A stretch of 64,000 nucleotides of DNA from RGIG7111 sp036839975 (GCA_036839975.1 DAISVU010000002.1:62001-126000); one strand, 5' to 3'. Positions 45,144 through 54,824 are shown, counted from the first letter of the stretch. A program made the numbers and translations. The notes: generated by a model from the sequence alone, not told the origin.

Positions 45144-47825
45144 ATGAAAAAGACTTTTGTTATTATAGACGGAAACAGTTTGATAAACAGAGCGTATTAT
45201 GCGGTCCCGAAGCCTATGATCACTAAAGCAGGCATATATACCCATGGAATATACGGCTTTATCAATATGCTGGAAAAGATAAAGAAAGACTATTCACCGG
45301 GATATATAGCGGTAGCGTTTGATCTTAAAGCTCCTACGTTCAGACATAAAGCATATGACGAATACAAGGCGGGAAGACGAAAGATGCCGCCTGAACTTGC
45401 CATGCAGCTTCCGATTCTGAAGGATATATTGAGGGCAATGAAAATACAACTTCTGGAAATGGAAGGCTTTGAGGCTGACGATATAATCGGAACAGTTGCT
45501 GTGAGAGGTGAGGAGCACGGCCTCGAACCGCTTATCATCACCGGTGACAAAGATGAGCTCCAGCTCGCGACTGATATGACAAAAGTAATCATAACTAAAA
45601 AAGGCATGACCCGATTTGATATATATGACAGGCAGACAATAATCGAAAAGTACGGATTTACACCTTCCGAGTTTATTGATTTCAAGGGACTCATGGGTGA
45701 TAAATCGGACAACATACCCGGCATTCCCGGCGTGGGTGAAAAAACAGCTCGGAAGTTAATATTGAAATACGGCTGTGTGGAAAATCTTATAGAACATTTA
45801 GACGAGCTTCCCGGCGGCAAAGTCAAGTCCAGTATCGAGGACAATGAGCAGCAGGCGCTTATGAGCAAATGCCTTGCGACAATAAATGTGAATGTGCCTG
45901 TAACATTTGATATTGAAAACTGCCGTCTCACAGAACCGGATTATGCGGAACTGATCGGGATATACAAAAAACTGGAGTTCAACAGTTTTTTGAAAAAATT
46001 GGATGCCGCAAAGGTGAAAGCGCAGACTGTGAACGCAGATGCAGGTAATGAGGCTCCGGCAATAAAAGAACGTTATTTAATCAATACGGAAACGGAGCTC
46101 GATAAGTTCGGCAAAGCTTTGAAGAGCGAGCGCATTGTATTTCTCAAAACTTTTGGAAACAAAGATCACAAAAAGACCCCGATTATTTACGGAATCAGTA
46201 TTATGGCAAACAAAAAGTTTTTCTTTATCGACTGTTCGGACAGGCGCGTACTGAACAAAGCCGTAAGTATATTGGATGAACAAAAGCATGAGTTTGCAAG
46301 TCACGACTTGAAGGATGACTATTATGCGCTCATGAGAAACGGCATGACACAGTTTAACACTGCGTTCGATACGGCTGTCGGACAATATGTGCTCGACTCT
46401 TCAAGAAGCGGATATGATATAAAGACGTTGGCGTTTGATTACTCGGGCATAAATATAGACAACGAAAACGACTATTTTAAGGACAGGGGGCAGATGGATC
46501 TTTTTGCGGATCCATCAAGCGATCTTGCCGCATACGGGGAACAGTGGTGCATCGCGGCGGCGGCGGTGACACCGCACATAAAATCACTGATAGCATCAGA
46601 AGCTCTTGAAAAGGTGTATTATGATATCGAGCTGCCGTTGATAGAAGTTCTTGCGGCTATGGAAGCGGAGGGAGTCGCGGTAAATAATGATGTGCTGCAA
46701 ACCGCAGGCAGCGAACTGAAGGAAAAACTCGGCGAGATATCGAGTAAAATCTATGAGCATGCAGGTGAGGAGTTTAATATTAATTCACCGATACAGCTCG
46801 GGCATATACTTTTCGAAAAGCTTGAACTGCCCGCAGGCAAAAAAACAAAACGCGGATATTCAACCGGCGCCGATGTGCTTGAGAAGCTTTACGACAAACA
46901 TCCGATTGTTCCGCTTATACTTGAATTCAGGACATTCAGCAAGTTGAACAGCACATATGTTGAAGGGCTTGCGCCTCTGATCGGTGACGACGGCCGCATA
47001 CGCGCGCATTTTCAGCAGACTGTGGCTGCCACGGGAAGACTCAGCTGTGCTGAACCGAACCTTCAAAATCTTCCCGTAAGAGAAGATTTCGGGCGCCGGA
47101 TCAGAAAAGCGTTCGTTGCAGGCGATGACAAACATGTCTTTACGGGTGCGGATTATTCTCAGATTGAACTGAGAGTGCTTGCGGCGATGTCGGAAGATCC
47201 GGTGCTTATCGATGCGTTCAATCAGGGCGAAGATATTCACAGACTGACGGCGTCGCATGTACTGGGAGTGCCTGAAAAAGAGATAACGCCGATTCAAAGA
47301 AGCAGAGCAAAAGCTGTCAATTTCGGCATTATTTACGGAATGGGAGCCTTCAGGCTGTCTCAGGAGCTTCATATCACAAGGAAAGAAGCGGACAGATACA
47401 TACAGGACTATTTTAAAAAGCATTCAAAAGTCAAAGATTTCATGGACGGACAGATAGCCTCCTGCAGAGAAAGAGGTTATGTAACCACGATACTGGGACG
47501 AAAACGCTTTATCAATGAGATAAAAGCGTCAAATTTCACGACAAGACAGTCCGGCGAAAGACTTGCGATGAACAGTCCTATACAGGGGAGCGCGGCAGAC
47601 ATAATAAAAAAAGCGATGATACTTATTTACAAAAAACTGCGGGAAAAGCATCTGCGCTCGAGGCTGGTGCTCCAGATACACGATGAACTGATAATACAAA
47701 CATGCAGGGATGAACAAGAGGAAGTGGAAAAGCTTCTTAAAGAAAATATGGAAAAGGCGACGGAGCTTAAAGTCAGACTCGCAGTGGATCTCAATTCCGC
47801 TGACAACTGGTATGATCTTAAATAG
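45144..47825 (+). CDS. polA: DNA polymerase I
   Basis: Repair and Okazaki-fragment polymerase. 893 residues from the ATG at 45144 (TTGGAG eight bases upstream). N-terminal 5' nuclease with FVIIDGNSLINRAYYA, EGFEADDIIGTVA and GLMGDKSDNIPGIPGVGEKTA; a central 3'-5' exonuclease-like domain (about 330-500) in which the catalytic DTE is replaced near FLKTFGNKDH, so proofreading is probably lost, as in Bacillus-type enzymes; and polymerase motifs GADYSQIELRVLAAMSEDP (A), RSRAKAVNFGIIYGMG (B) and LQIHDELI (C). coaE starts ten bases after the stop. Confidence 0.97.
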   Translation: MKKTFVIIDGNSLINRAYYAVPKPMITKAGIYTHGIYGFINMLEKIKKDYSPGYIAVAFDLKAPTFRHKAYDEYKAGRRKMPPELAMQLPILKDILRAMKIQLLEMEGFEADDIIGTVAVRGEEHGLEPLIITGDKDELQLATDMTKVIITKKGMTRFDIYDRQTIIEKYGFTPSEFIDFKGLMGDKSDNIPGIPGVGEKTARKLILKYGCVENLIEHLDELPGGKVKSSIEDNEQQALMSKCLATINVNVPVTFDIENCRLTEPDYAELIGIYKKLEFNSFLKKLDAAKVKAQTVNADAGNEAPAIKERYLINTETELDKFGKALKSERIVFLKTFGNKDHKKTPIIYGISIMANKKFFFIDCSDRRVLNKAVSILDEQKHEFASHDLKDDYYALMRNGMTQFNTAFDTAVGQYVLDSSRSGYDIKTLAFDYSGINIDNENDYFKDRGQMDLFADPSSDLAAYGEQWCIAAAAVTPHIKSLIASEALEKVYYDIELPLIEVLAAMEAEGVAVNNDVLQTAGSELKEKLGEISSKIYEHAGEEFNINSPIQLGHILFEKLELPAGKKTKRGYSTGADVLEKLYDKHPIVPLILEFRTFSKLNSTYVEGLAPLIGDDGRIRAHFQQTVAATGRLSCAEPNLQNLPVREDFGRRIRKAFVAGDDKHVFTGADYSQIELRVLAAMSEDPVLIDAFNQGEDIHRLTASHVLGVPEKEITPIQRSRAKAVNFGIIYGMGAFRLSQELHITRKEADRYIQDYFKKHSKVKDFMDGQIASCRERGYVTTILGRKRFINEIKASNFTTRQSGERLAMNSPIQGSAADIIKKAMILIYKKLREKHLRSRLVLQIHDELIIQTCRDEQEEVEKLLKENMEKATELKVRLAVDLNSADNWYDLK

Positions 47826-47835
47826 AGAGAACGTT

Positions 47836-48417
47836 ATGAAAACAATCGGACTTACAGGCGGGATAGGAACAGGAAAATCGACAGTCTCATCATATCTTGC
47901 GCTACAGAAGGGAGCCGTAATAATCGATGCGGATCTGATAGCAAGAGATATAACCGAAAAGGGAAAGCCCGCCATGAAAAAGCTGGTCGACACATTCGGC
48001 AGGTCGATATTGACCGAGAGCGGGCAGCTTGACAGAAAGCGTCTCGGCGAGATGGTTTTTAATGATCCGGAAAAGCTTGAACAGCTGGACGGCATAATGC
48101 TCAACGCCATCATAGATGAGGTGAAACGTCAGGTTGGAGAAGCGGCAGAGTACGGAACAAAATATGCGGTGGTCGATGCGCCGCTGCTGTTTGAAGTCGG
48201 ATTCGACCAATATGTTGATGAGGTGTGGGTCGTGGATGCGTCCCTGCAGACAAGGATAGACCGTATAGTGGAAAGGGACGGGATATCAAAAGAACTTGCG
48301 GATAAAAAGATCAGAAGTCAGATGAGCAGCAACGAAAAGATACGGCGCGCGGATCATGTCATAAATAATTCCGGTGATGTAAAATATCTTTATGAGCAGG
48401 TCGACAGATTGATATAA
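47836..48417 (+). CDS. coaE: Dephospho-CoA kinase
   Basis: Last step of coenzyme A synthesis: ATP-dependent phosphorylation of dephospho-CoA. 193 residues. P-loop GLTGGIGTGKSTVSSYL at the N-terminus, DADLIARDITEKG near 32-44, VVDAPLLFEVGFDQYVDEVWVVD near 112-134, and the lid with RIVERDGISKELADKKIRSQM. Coupled to polA upstream, an order common in Firmicutes. Confidence 0.95.
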   Translation: MKTIGLTGGIGTGKSTVSSYLALQKGAVIIDADLIARDITEKGKPAMKKLVDTFGRSILTESGQLDRKRLGEMVFNDPEKLEQLDGIMLNAIIDEVKRQVGEAAEYGTKYAVVDAPLLFEVGFDQYVDEVWVVDASLQTRIDRIVERDGISKELADKKIRSQMSSNEKIRRADHVINNSGDVKYLYEQVDRLI

Positions 48418-48450
48418 AAAGAGGAACTTTGCCTGAAAGCCCCTCAATGT

Positions 48451-48533
48451 TGGTGCGGCTGGTGGGATTCGAACCCACACGGTATACCACACGGCCCTCA
48501 ACCGTGCGCGTCTGCCAGTTCCGCCACAGCCGC
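48451..48533 (-). tRNA. tRNA-Leu (anticodon GAG)
   Basis: Minus-strand class II tRNA with encoded CCA (48451-48453). Acceptor arm GCGGCTG pairs with the 3' strand; anticodon stem CACGG/CCGTG encloses loop TTGAGGG, giving GAG at positions 34-36; a long variable arm follows; T-loop GGTTCGAATCC is intact. Confidence 0.95.
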
Positions 48534-48686
48534 CCGCGATCCAAGTTTTTAATACTAAACATATACTATATACTACACCGGCATGTGTTGTAATGTCAAC
48601 GATTATTTAAAGTTTTTTAGAGATCCGGGAGTTTGACTCTCATGGAGAAAATATGGAGGAAATACTGATTACTTGTCATATATGCA

Positions 48687-48716
48687 TTGACAAAATTGCC
48701 GGATGGATATTATAAT
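48687..48716 (+). promoter_or_regulatory. Strong promoter of the exported surface protein gene
   Basis: TTGACA at 48687-48692, 18-base spacer, TATAAT at 48711-48716. It leaves a leader of about 190 bases before the ATG at 48911; the leader holds a weak hairpin (CCCTT with AAGGG near 48740-48760) and no gene. The rest of the 377-base gap after tRNA-Leu is A+T-rich with nothing else recognised. Confidence 0.75.
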
Positions 48717-48910
48717 ATACACGGTTCATATGAAGTGTTGCCCTTGTGGAATAAAAAAAGGGTGCTTCAATTCAGAAGGACCGTTTGATATACGATGTGT
48801 GTTCTATGACTATATAAATTTCTGTATGCGGGCACTGAATATTTTATTAGTAGTAAAGCATAACATCGGTTACTGGAAGAACAATTTTTAATGTTAAATG
48901 GAGGTATAAT

Positions 48911-51364
48911 ATGACTTTAACATCAAATGCGAAAAAATGGTTAGTCGCATTTCTTGCAGTCGCTCTCTTCTTTTCGTTTATGCCTGCTATGGCGCAGAAC
49001 TCATTTGCTGCCAAAGCACAGAAGGTGAGCAAGATTGTTAAGACTTCGACTAAGAATTCTTCTTATACTTTGGCAGGGAAGGGCAAAACAATCAACCTGA
49101 AGGCCAAGGTTACATTCAAGAAGAAAGTATCTAAGTCAGCAGCTTCAAAAGCTCTGAAAATTACGACGAGCAAAAAAGCTAATGTCGAAATCGCCAAGAA
49201 GACTTTCAAAAAGAAGAGTTCAAAGGTTTATGTCGTAACAGTAAAGGCGCAGGCTGTAGAGGCCGGCAAATCTGCTAAAATTGCGGTAAAAGCCAGAAGC
49301 GGCGCGGCAAAAGCAAAAAAAGGCGTGTCATGGACAGTAAAAGTAGCAAAAGCTGTTAAACCGGCTGCCGCTGTTCAAAAAGTTAAAATCAACAACAAAA
49401 CTCCTAGGGTTGGCGACATTCTTGAAGCAGTAGTTGAGCCGGCAGACGCCGAAATCGCTACTTACAGCTGGATGATCAACGGAAAGGAGGTTGCTACAAC
49501 GGCTACTTACAAGGTTGCAGAAGGTGACGTCGGAAAAGCTGTTTCCGTAAAGGTAACAGGCAAGAACGGCGGCGAAGCCACATCTGATGCGCTTACGGTA
49601 TATAAGGAAGCGGGTAAACTGATTGATTTGGACGGACTTCAGACTGACGGAACAGCTCTGATTGGTGATAAGCTGCAGGTAACATACGCTGCTGATATCG
49701 GTACTCCAAGTCAGATCACGTGGTATCTTGACGGTACTGCTATGAAGACAATCAGCGCTTCCGCTGCTATGGGGTTCACTTTCGATTGGCAGCCTAGTAA
49801 AGCCGGTACTTGTAATGCAGTGGTCACAAACACAAAGGGCGAGACATTCACATCAAACAGTATCGTTGTTACTGAACAGGAAAAAGCTGCTGTTCTGAGC
49901 GATACCACTGTAACGGATGACTATGATACACCGAGAATCGAACTTAAAAACGCAGATGACAAGGCGATTCTTACCGTTACGATGAAAAAGAATTATGAGG
50001 GAAAGTTCTACCTCTTCGAGGAAAAAGAAGAACAGTATAAGAAGAGCAATATCTTTACCCCTACGATCGGTGATTACTCCACTGCCAACGCAGATACTGT
50101 AACAAGCAAGGATGCTTTCAAGGATTCTAAAGTTTTGGCACCTAAATTCGCCCTCAAGTACACTGATCCTGCGACACATGCCGTATCTTATAAGTTCCTG
50201 CTTAATAAGAATAACTCCCCGAGACGTGGCGAGAAATATCAGGTAGTATTCGATCAGACAAAAATTAGTGAGGACGACATTACTAATGCGAAGAATATCA
50301 ATGTCAACAAGACCGCCGGCACGATCACGATTCCGTACGTAACAGCTCCTGCGAAGATCGCTTTGACAAAGGTTGCTGCTGGAACTCCGATCGAATTGAC
50401 ATTCCAGGATGCAAAGGGAACTGCTCTTACATGGATGAATCCTGGCGGACCTGCTGATGCAGGCGCAACTATTAAGGTTTACGGCAACACAGCTGCTACC
50501 ACAGCGGGTGCAACTCCTCATAATGCAGGTAACAGCGATGTTGAAAAGGGTGTGCACAAAGCCGGTAACGCAGTAGCAGCACGGGAGTTCTACTCTGCCA
50601 CTGCTGAGCTTGAAAAGGGAATCTACGGAGCAGATAAAATCAATTTGACGGCTCCTTGGAAAACTTTGGCTTTACCGGGCGCAAAGGCCGTGACAGTTGA
50701 AGAAGATACGAAAGAAGCTACTGCTGCAAAGATTAGATTCACTAATGGAAGGACAGCTGGTAAAGTATATCTTGCCAAATGGGGTGTAGCAATTGATCCG
50801 GAAAATCCCGCTTCGTATATAAAGCGTGCGGATGTTGCTAAAGGTGATGAATTTGTTATGCTAGCAGGCGTATTCAACAATAATCTTATCGGAGATAAGT
50901 TTTATGCCCGCTTCATACCTGCCGATGAGGAGAATTTCTCTGCAGTGGACAGTGCTGATTTTGAACTTAAAGCTAACCTTACAAAGTATGAACTCAGCGG
51001 CAAGATGGAATTAGGGGATGGTGTCGATAGCTATAACGCTGCAAACCCATTTGGCGGAGGCGCTGATACGTGCATAATAGCCAAGAACCAGTTTGACAAA
51101 ACAGATCATGTGAAGGTTCTGTCTAAGCCTACATTTACTGGAAAGATGACCAACACTAACACTACAGTTTGTAGTGTTGATGTGAACCTGACTTTGACAC
51201 GAGGCATACCTGCTGAAGAGTTCTATGGATCAGTTAAGGTTGAAAAGGCTAACCCTGGTGATGTTCTTGTTGAGAATGCGACTTATGAGACTAAGCTTTC
51301 AACAGGCCAGTTCCTGCAGGCTAAGTACAATGCAGCGAATAAGTGGGTTGTCACGCTTAAATAA
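48911..51364 (+). CDS. Large exported surface protein (S-layer-like), unknown function
   Basis: 817 residues. A signal peptide (about 1-33: charged start, hydrophobic core, cleavage near FAAKA) is followed by a Lys/Ser/Thr/Ala-rich region to about 155 (VKKVSKSAASKALKIT style), then modules that look like Ig-like domains (AVQKVKINNKTPRVGDILEAV; TYSWMINGKEV; GTPSQITWYLDG). The C-terminal half is rich in Ala/Thr/Asp/Gly. No LPxTG, SLH or choline-binding repeats were seen, so wall attachment is unexplained. TTGACA/TATAAT promoter, GGAGG site, restricted codon use and a strong terminator indicate very high expression; an S-layer or major surface protein is inferred. Confidence 0.75.
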   Translation: MTLTSNAKKWLVAFLAVALFFSFMPAMAQNSFAAKAQKVSKIVKTSTKNSSYTLAGKGKTINLKAKVTFKKKVSKSAASKALKITTSKKANVEIAKKTFKKKSSKVYVVTVKAQAVEAGKSAKIAVKARSGAAKAKKGVSWTVKVAKAVKPAAAVQKVKINNKTPRVGDILEAVVEPADAEIATYSWMINGKEVATTATYKVAEGDVGKAVSVKVTGKNGGEATSDALTVYKEAGKLIDLDGLQTDGTALIGDKLQVTYAADIGTPSQITWYLDGTAMKTISASAAMGFTFDWQPSKAGTCNAVVTNTKGETFTSNSIVVTEQEKAAVLSDTTVTDDYDTPRIELKNADDKAILTVTMKKNYEGKFYLFEEKEEQYKKSNIFTPTIGDYSTANADTVTSKDAFKDSKVLAPKFALKYTDPATHAVSYKFLLNKNNSPRRGEKYQVVFDQTKISEDDITNAKNINVNKTAGTITIPYVTAPAKIALTKVAAGTPIELTFQDAKGTALTWMNPGGPADAGATIKVYGNTAATTAGATPHNAGNSDVEKGVHKAGNAVAAREFYSATAELEKGIYGADKINLTAPWKTLALPGAKAVTVEEDTKEATAAKIRFTNGRTAGKVYLAKWGVAIDPENPASYIKRADVAKGDEFVMLAGVFNNNLIGDKFYARFIPADEENFSAVDSADFELKANLTKYELSGKMELGDGVDSYNAANPFGGGADTCIIAKNQFDKTDHVKVLSKPTFTGKMTNTNTTVCSVDVNLTLTRGIPAEEFYGSVKVEKANPGDVLVENATYETKLSTGQFLQAKYNAANKWVVTLK

Positions 51365-51476
51365 TTAGTACTGCAGATGTTAGAATACATCTGTATGTGT
51401 TGTAGCGATTAAGTAAATCAAACTCAGAAATGTTACATTAGGAGAGTTGATTTGTCGCTAAGAAAAAAATAAAAGT

Positions 51477-51512
51477 CGGACCCCTCTGCTAAGACAGGGG
51501 GGTTCGGTTTTT
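51477..51512 (+). terminator. Intrinsic terminator of the surface-protein gene
   Basis: A 12-bp stem (CGGACCCCTCTG with CAGGGGGGTTCG), 6-base loop, then TTTTT. Confidence 0.9.
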
Positions 51513-51641
51513 GAAAATTAATTAAAGCATAAAACACATACAGCAAGATCATCCGGCGCCTTGTCGGAGATGAAGTCTGTACAGACACAACCTATTTTAT
51601 CAAAACGCCTGCATAGGATAGCATCATATAGGAGATATGAT

Positions 51642-52316
51642 ATGAAAAAGAATAAACTGTTTTTACTTGTCTTGGCAATGATACTCGCCGTCAGCATGAC
51701 CGCGTGCGGAGGAGGAGATTCCGATTCCGGATCATCCGGAATCGGCGGCAGCTCGTCTTCATCCGGCGACAGCGCATCATATAACAAGAAGGCCGGAAAA
51801 GAGGATTCCTCCGTCGCGGCAGCCCGTTCATCGGAGAAGGGCAGTTTTAAAGAGCTGAAGGGCAAGTACGCCGCATCCGGTGATAAGAACACGATTTACG
51901 TTTTCTCAGACGACGCTCTCAGTAAAATTGAGAAGGGCTCATATATCATCCGATCCGCCGGGAAGATCAGAATGTCCTACGGTACGATGAAAAAATCCAC
52001 ATACAGGGTGAAAGCTTCAAACGGCGATACCAACTTCATCTCGAAAGATAATTCTTTCCCGACGAGGTTCCTTGCCGGCAAAGATGGGGCTACAAAGAGC
52101 AAAGCCTTCGACGGAACATATGGTGTGAACGGGAGCTCTTCCTGGAGACTCGTATTTCAGAAAGACGGCACTTTCTCGGCGGTTCAGGATATGGAATGCA
52201 AAGTGGACGGAGCGAAAGTAAAGATTGCAGGTACGGAATATACCTGGAAGGCTAAGAAGAACAAGGTCGTTATTAAAAACAAGCACAAGTCCATGACTCT
52301 GGTGGCGGCGGAGTAG
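51642..52316 (+). CDS. Lipoprotein, unknown function
   Basis: 224 residues. N-terminal lipoprotein signal: charged MKKNK, hydrophobic stretch, and the lipid-modified Cys in MTACGGG near residue 22. A Ser/Gly/Asp linker (about 23-50) follows, then two strand-rich parts with GSFKELKGKYAASG and a C-terminal GSSSWRLVFQKDGTFSAVQ/KVKIAGTEYTWKAKKNKVVI pattern typical of small beta-barrel lipid-anchored domains. The ATG at 51642 has GGAG upstream. Location between surface and cell-wall genes is consistent with an envelope role. Confidence 0.75.
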   Translation: MKKNKLFLLVLAMILAVSMTACGGGDSDSGSSGIGGSSSSSGDSASYNKKAGKEDSSVAAARSSEKGSFKELKGKYAASGDKNTIYVFSDDALSKIEKGSYIIRSAGKIRMSYGTMKKSTYRVKASNGDTNFISKDNSFPTRFLAGKDGATKSKAFDGTYGVNGSSSWRLVFQKDGTFSAVQDMECKVDGAKVKIAGTEYTWKAKKNKVVIKNKHKSMTLVAAE

Positions 52317-52545
52317 CGAGCTTATGGATCTTGGGACTGTCTCCTTTCTTTTGAACTGTTCTGTGATTATTATATGAAATATTAAACAAAATGTAAGTTT
52401 GATATTGATATGAGTACATTTATGAGGCATACTGTCAGTAGGAAACTCCTTGTCAGACATTGCCCGCAAGTTTTATGTCTGTACAGGGTTTTGATCAAAA
52501 GGAGATTGTCAGGAAAGGAGTGATGAGAAGCAATTGAGCTGTCAG

Positions 52546-52590
52546 GGAACAGTCTTTATGGGTATTTCACATAATGACTGTTCCTTTTTT
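52546..52590 (+). terminator. Intrinsic terminator upstream of rpmF
   Basis: GGAACAGTC (52546-52554) pairs with GACTGTTCC (52576-52584), followed by T6. It ends transcription about 230 bases after the lipoprotein stop. The 423-base gap from 52317 otherwise holds only the motif TGTCAG four times (about 52430-52545) and no gene I recognise; a small RNA ending here is possible. Confidence 0.75.
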
Positions 52591-52639
52591 AATGTGTTTG
52601 ACAACCCCGCATAAACGGAATACGGGGATAAAAAAAATA

Positions 52640-52668
52640 TTGACTTTTTAATAATGCGAATATATACT
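52640..52668 (+). promoter_or_regulatory. Promoter of rpmF
   Basis: TTGACT at 52640-52645, 17-base spacer, TATACT at 52663-52668. Confidence 0.65.
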
Positions 52669-52739
52669 TAAGAAGTTGCATATGAAGTAAGTTAAATTCA
52701 CAGTGCGACAAATGATGATGAACAAGGAGGTGTAAAGCA

Positions 52740-52922
52740 ATGGCAGTACCTAAGAGAAAAACTTCAAAAGCCAAAAGAGACAAGAGAAGATCACCTAATA
52801 TGAAGATGGCGGCGCCGGCATTATCGATATGCCCACAGTGTCATGAGCCTAAGCTTCCGCATAGAGTTTGTCCTAACTGCAACTATTATGACGGTAGGGA
52901 GATCATTTCTTCAGAAGCTTAA
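52740..52922 (+). CDS. rpmF: 50S ribosomal protein L32
   Basis: 60 residues, standard length. Begins AVPKRKTSKAKRDKRRS and carries a zinc ribbon CPQC ... CPNC near 34-49, so the zinc-binding form. AAGGAGGTG precedes the ATG. Unlike many Firmicutes it is not preceded by the YceD-type gene; it stands alone between its own promoter and the amidase gene. Confidence 0.97.
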   Translation: MAVPKRKTSKAKRDKRRSPNMKMAAPALSICPQCHEPKLPHRVCPNCNYYDGREIISSEA

Positions 52923-53007
52923 AAAATGAAGATATCATAAGAAAGGCACAACATGATGTGCTGTTCTTGTTTTCTTTGCAAAAATAATGCACAATCTTCA
53001 TAATTGG

Positions 53008-53054
53008 CACAATGAAGCGCCGTCAAATCTAAATAGTTACGGCGCAACCTTGTG
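53008..53054 (+). other. Two-part hairpin upstream of the amidase gene
   Basis: Outer pairing CACAA (53008-53012) with TTGTG (53050-53054); inner perfect GCGCCGT (53017-53023) with ACGGCGC (53039-53045). TATAAT at 53095-53100 and a perfect 8-bp hairpin TTTCCTGT/ACAGGAAA at 53133-53152 follow. I could not match it to a known riboswitch. Confidence 0.45.
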
Positions 53055-53187
53055 AAGCTTTGTCGGCAGGCTGGAATCTGAGCGAAAACAATTGTATAAT
53101 TTAACGAGTGTAAGCATGTTTTAAAGTGTCTGTTTCCTGTATTTACAGGAAATCAAACTGCAGTCCTAAAAGCAAAGGAGTGGTAAG

Positions 53188-54783
53188 ATGTTTTTCACAA
53201 AAACAAGGATGAAATTTTTGAGTATTTTTGCAGGAATCTTTATAATCGCGGCAATGATGCCAGCATCTTCTTTATCATTTGCAGATGAAAACAATGCGGC
53301 GATGATAGACGGCGTTTCTTACGCCACTTTACAGGCTGCTCTTGATGCGGCCGACTCAGGCGAGACCGTAGTTCTTCAAAAAAACATTCTGGATGAAAGA
53401 ACCGGATCTGAGACAGGTAATGCTGATGTGCGGGGACTTGTCCTCAAAGGCAAAAAGGCGATCACGCTCAATATGAACGGTAAAAGCATAAAGGAAGATG
53501 AGCTTGCCGCCGCTTTGTCCGTTGAAAGCGGCAGCAGTCTGACTATAGACGGATCCGGTGAAATTGAAAATACCGCCGGCGGCGGCACGGCTTTATCCGG
53601 TGAGGCGGAAAGTGTCAAAGAAAGCAACGGCAGTATAATCACTTTTACTGCAGGACAGACTTTATTTAAGGCTGCTAAAATAAAGGTATACAAAGTTACT
53701 GTGCATGCGGGAGACGGCGGTACTGTCACCCGTATACCAAATGTCGAAGGCGGCGCAGCTTATAAGGTGGCGTCTGATGACGGATACTGTATAAAAAAAA
53801 TCACTGTAAATGCAATTGAACAGACTTTGACAAATGAGGACAGCCGGACAGTGGAGCTCAAAAATGTGCAGTCAGATCAAGAAATATCGGCAGAATTCAT
53901 GGCGAAAACATATGAGATCAAGTCAAGCATTAAGACATCACCGGCTAAGTATGTCGGCGGCATAATTACCAAGACGGCGTATGTCAAACATAACGAGGAG
54001 CGTACGTTTAAGGTTTCACCAAAACGGGGATTTACTGTCAAGGCTGTATATGTCGACGGCAAAAATGTCGGCGCTGTAACCGCCTGTACATTCAAAAATG
54101 TAAATAAATCACATGAAATCAGGGCCGAATTCAAAAAAGGTCTTTTTGTAATGCTTGATGCCGGACACTACGCCAAATATAACAGATATGTCGGAACTTA
54201 TAACGGCAGTTATTATTACGAGTCTCAAATGTCATGGAAGCTGCATAAATATCTTAAGAATGAACTTGAAAAATTTCAGGGCATAAAGGCGGACAAGACA
54301 AGACCTGTTCAGAAAAAGGATCTTCCCGTATATGAGCGTGGCAAAAAATCAGAAGGCTATGATTTGTTCCTTTCATTACATTCAAATTCCGGCACATCTG
54401 AATCAACGGATTATCCGCTTGTGATCAGGCAGTATGGAGCATCGAAGAAGCAAGTTAAGCTTGCGAATAAACTTTGCGCGACCATAAGAGATACTATGAA
54501 CTGCAAAAATGCCGGGAAGGTATGGTCCAGGACATATAAATGGAAAGACAAGAAATACGATTGGTACGGCGTGCTCAGAGGAAGCGCTGCAGTAAAAACG
54601 AACGGATACATACTGGAGCATTCGTTCCATACAAACAAGGCTAAAGCCAAATGGCTGTACAACAATGATAATCTCAAAAAAATGGCAAAAAACGAAGCGG
54701 AGGTAATCGCCGCGCATTACGGTCTGACAACTCCGGTTTCCGAAGCAAATACAGATGCTGTTATCACAGATGACACGGCCTGA
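53188..54783 (+). CDS. Exported N-acetylmuramoyl-L-alanine amidase (Amidase_3) with InlB-type repeats
   Basis: Cuts the bond between MurNAc and the stem peptide of peptidoglycan. 531 residues: signal peptide (1-32), a region with short strand-rich repeat (about 33-160), two InlB B-repeat-like modules (VHAGDGGTVTRIP near 173 and the segment around 240-315 ending EIRAEFKKG), and the Amidase_3 domain from about 318 with MLDAGHYAKYNRYVG (zinc His), LFLSLHSNSGT near 393 (second His) and YILEHSFHTNKAKAKWL near 473 (catalytic Glu). AAAGGAG precedes the ATG. The stop is followed by a decayed SH3-like domain (54825-55054), suggesting the protein used to be longer. Confidence 0.88.
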   Translation: MFFTKTRMKFLSIFAGIFIIAAMMPASSLSFADENNAAMIDGVSYATLQAALDAADSGETVVLQKNILDERTGSETGNADVRGLVLKGKKAITLNMNGKSIKEDELAAALSVESGSSLTIDGSGEIENTAGGGTALSGEAESVKESNGSIITFTAGQTLFKAAKIKVYKVTVHAGDGGTVTRIPNVEGGAAYKVASDDGYCIKKITVNAIEQTLTNEDSRTVELKNVQSDQEISAEFMAKTYEIKSSIKTSPAKYVGGIITKTAYVKHNEERTFKVSPKRGFTVKAVYVDGKNVGAVTACTFKNVNKSHEIRAEFKKGLFVMLDAGHYAKYNRYVGTYNGSYYYESQMSWKLHKYLKNELEKFQGIKADKTRPVQKKDLPVYERGKKSEGYDLFLSLHSNSGTSESTDYPLVIRQYGASKKQVKLANKLCATIRDTMNCKNAGKVWSRTYKWKDKKYDWYGVLRGSAAVKTNGYILEHSFHTNKAKAKWLYNNDNLKKMAKNEAEVIAAHYGLTTPVSEANTDAVITDDTA

Positions 54784-54824
54784 AGTCGACACGTCCGGAA
54801 AATAGAAAATAAGTCATGTTGGAC

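Noticed and set aside
48703..48891. A 62-codon frame in the leader of the surface protein gene
   Set aside because: It begins inside the -10 spacer region, has no ribosome site and an unusual Cys/Ile-rich composition.
48911..51364. SLH or LPxTG anchoring of the exported protein
   Set aside because: Neither motif is found, and the C-terminus lacks a hydrophobic sorting segment.
53008..53090. A c-di-GMP-I or c-di-AMP riboswitch before the amidase
   Set aside because: The conserved cores (GGCAAA ... GACGCAAAGC; or the ydaO AACCTCG-type core) are not present; only generic hairpins are seen.
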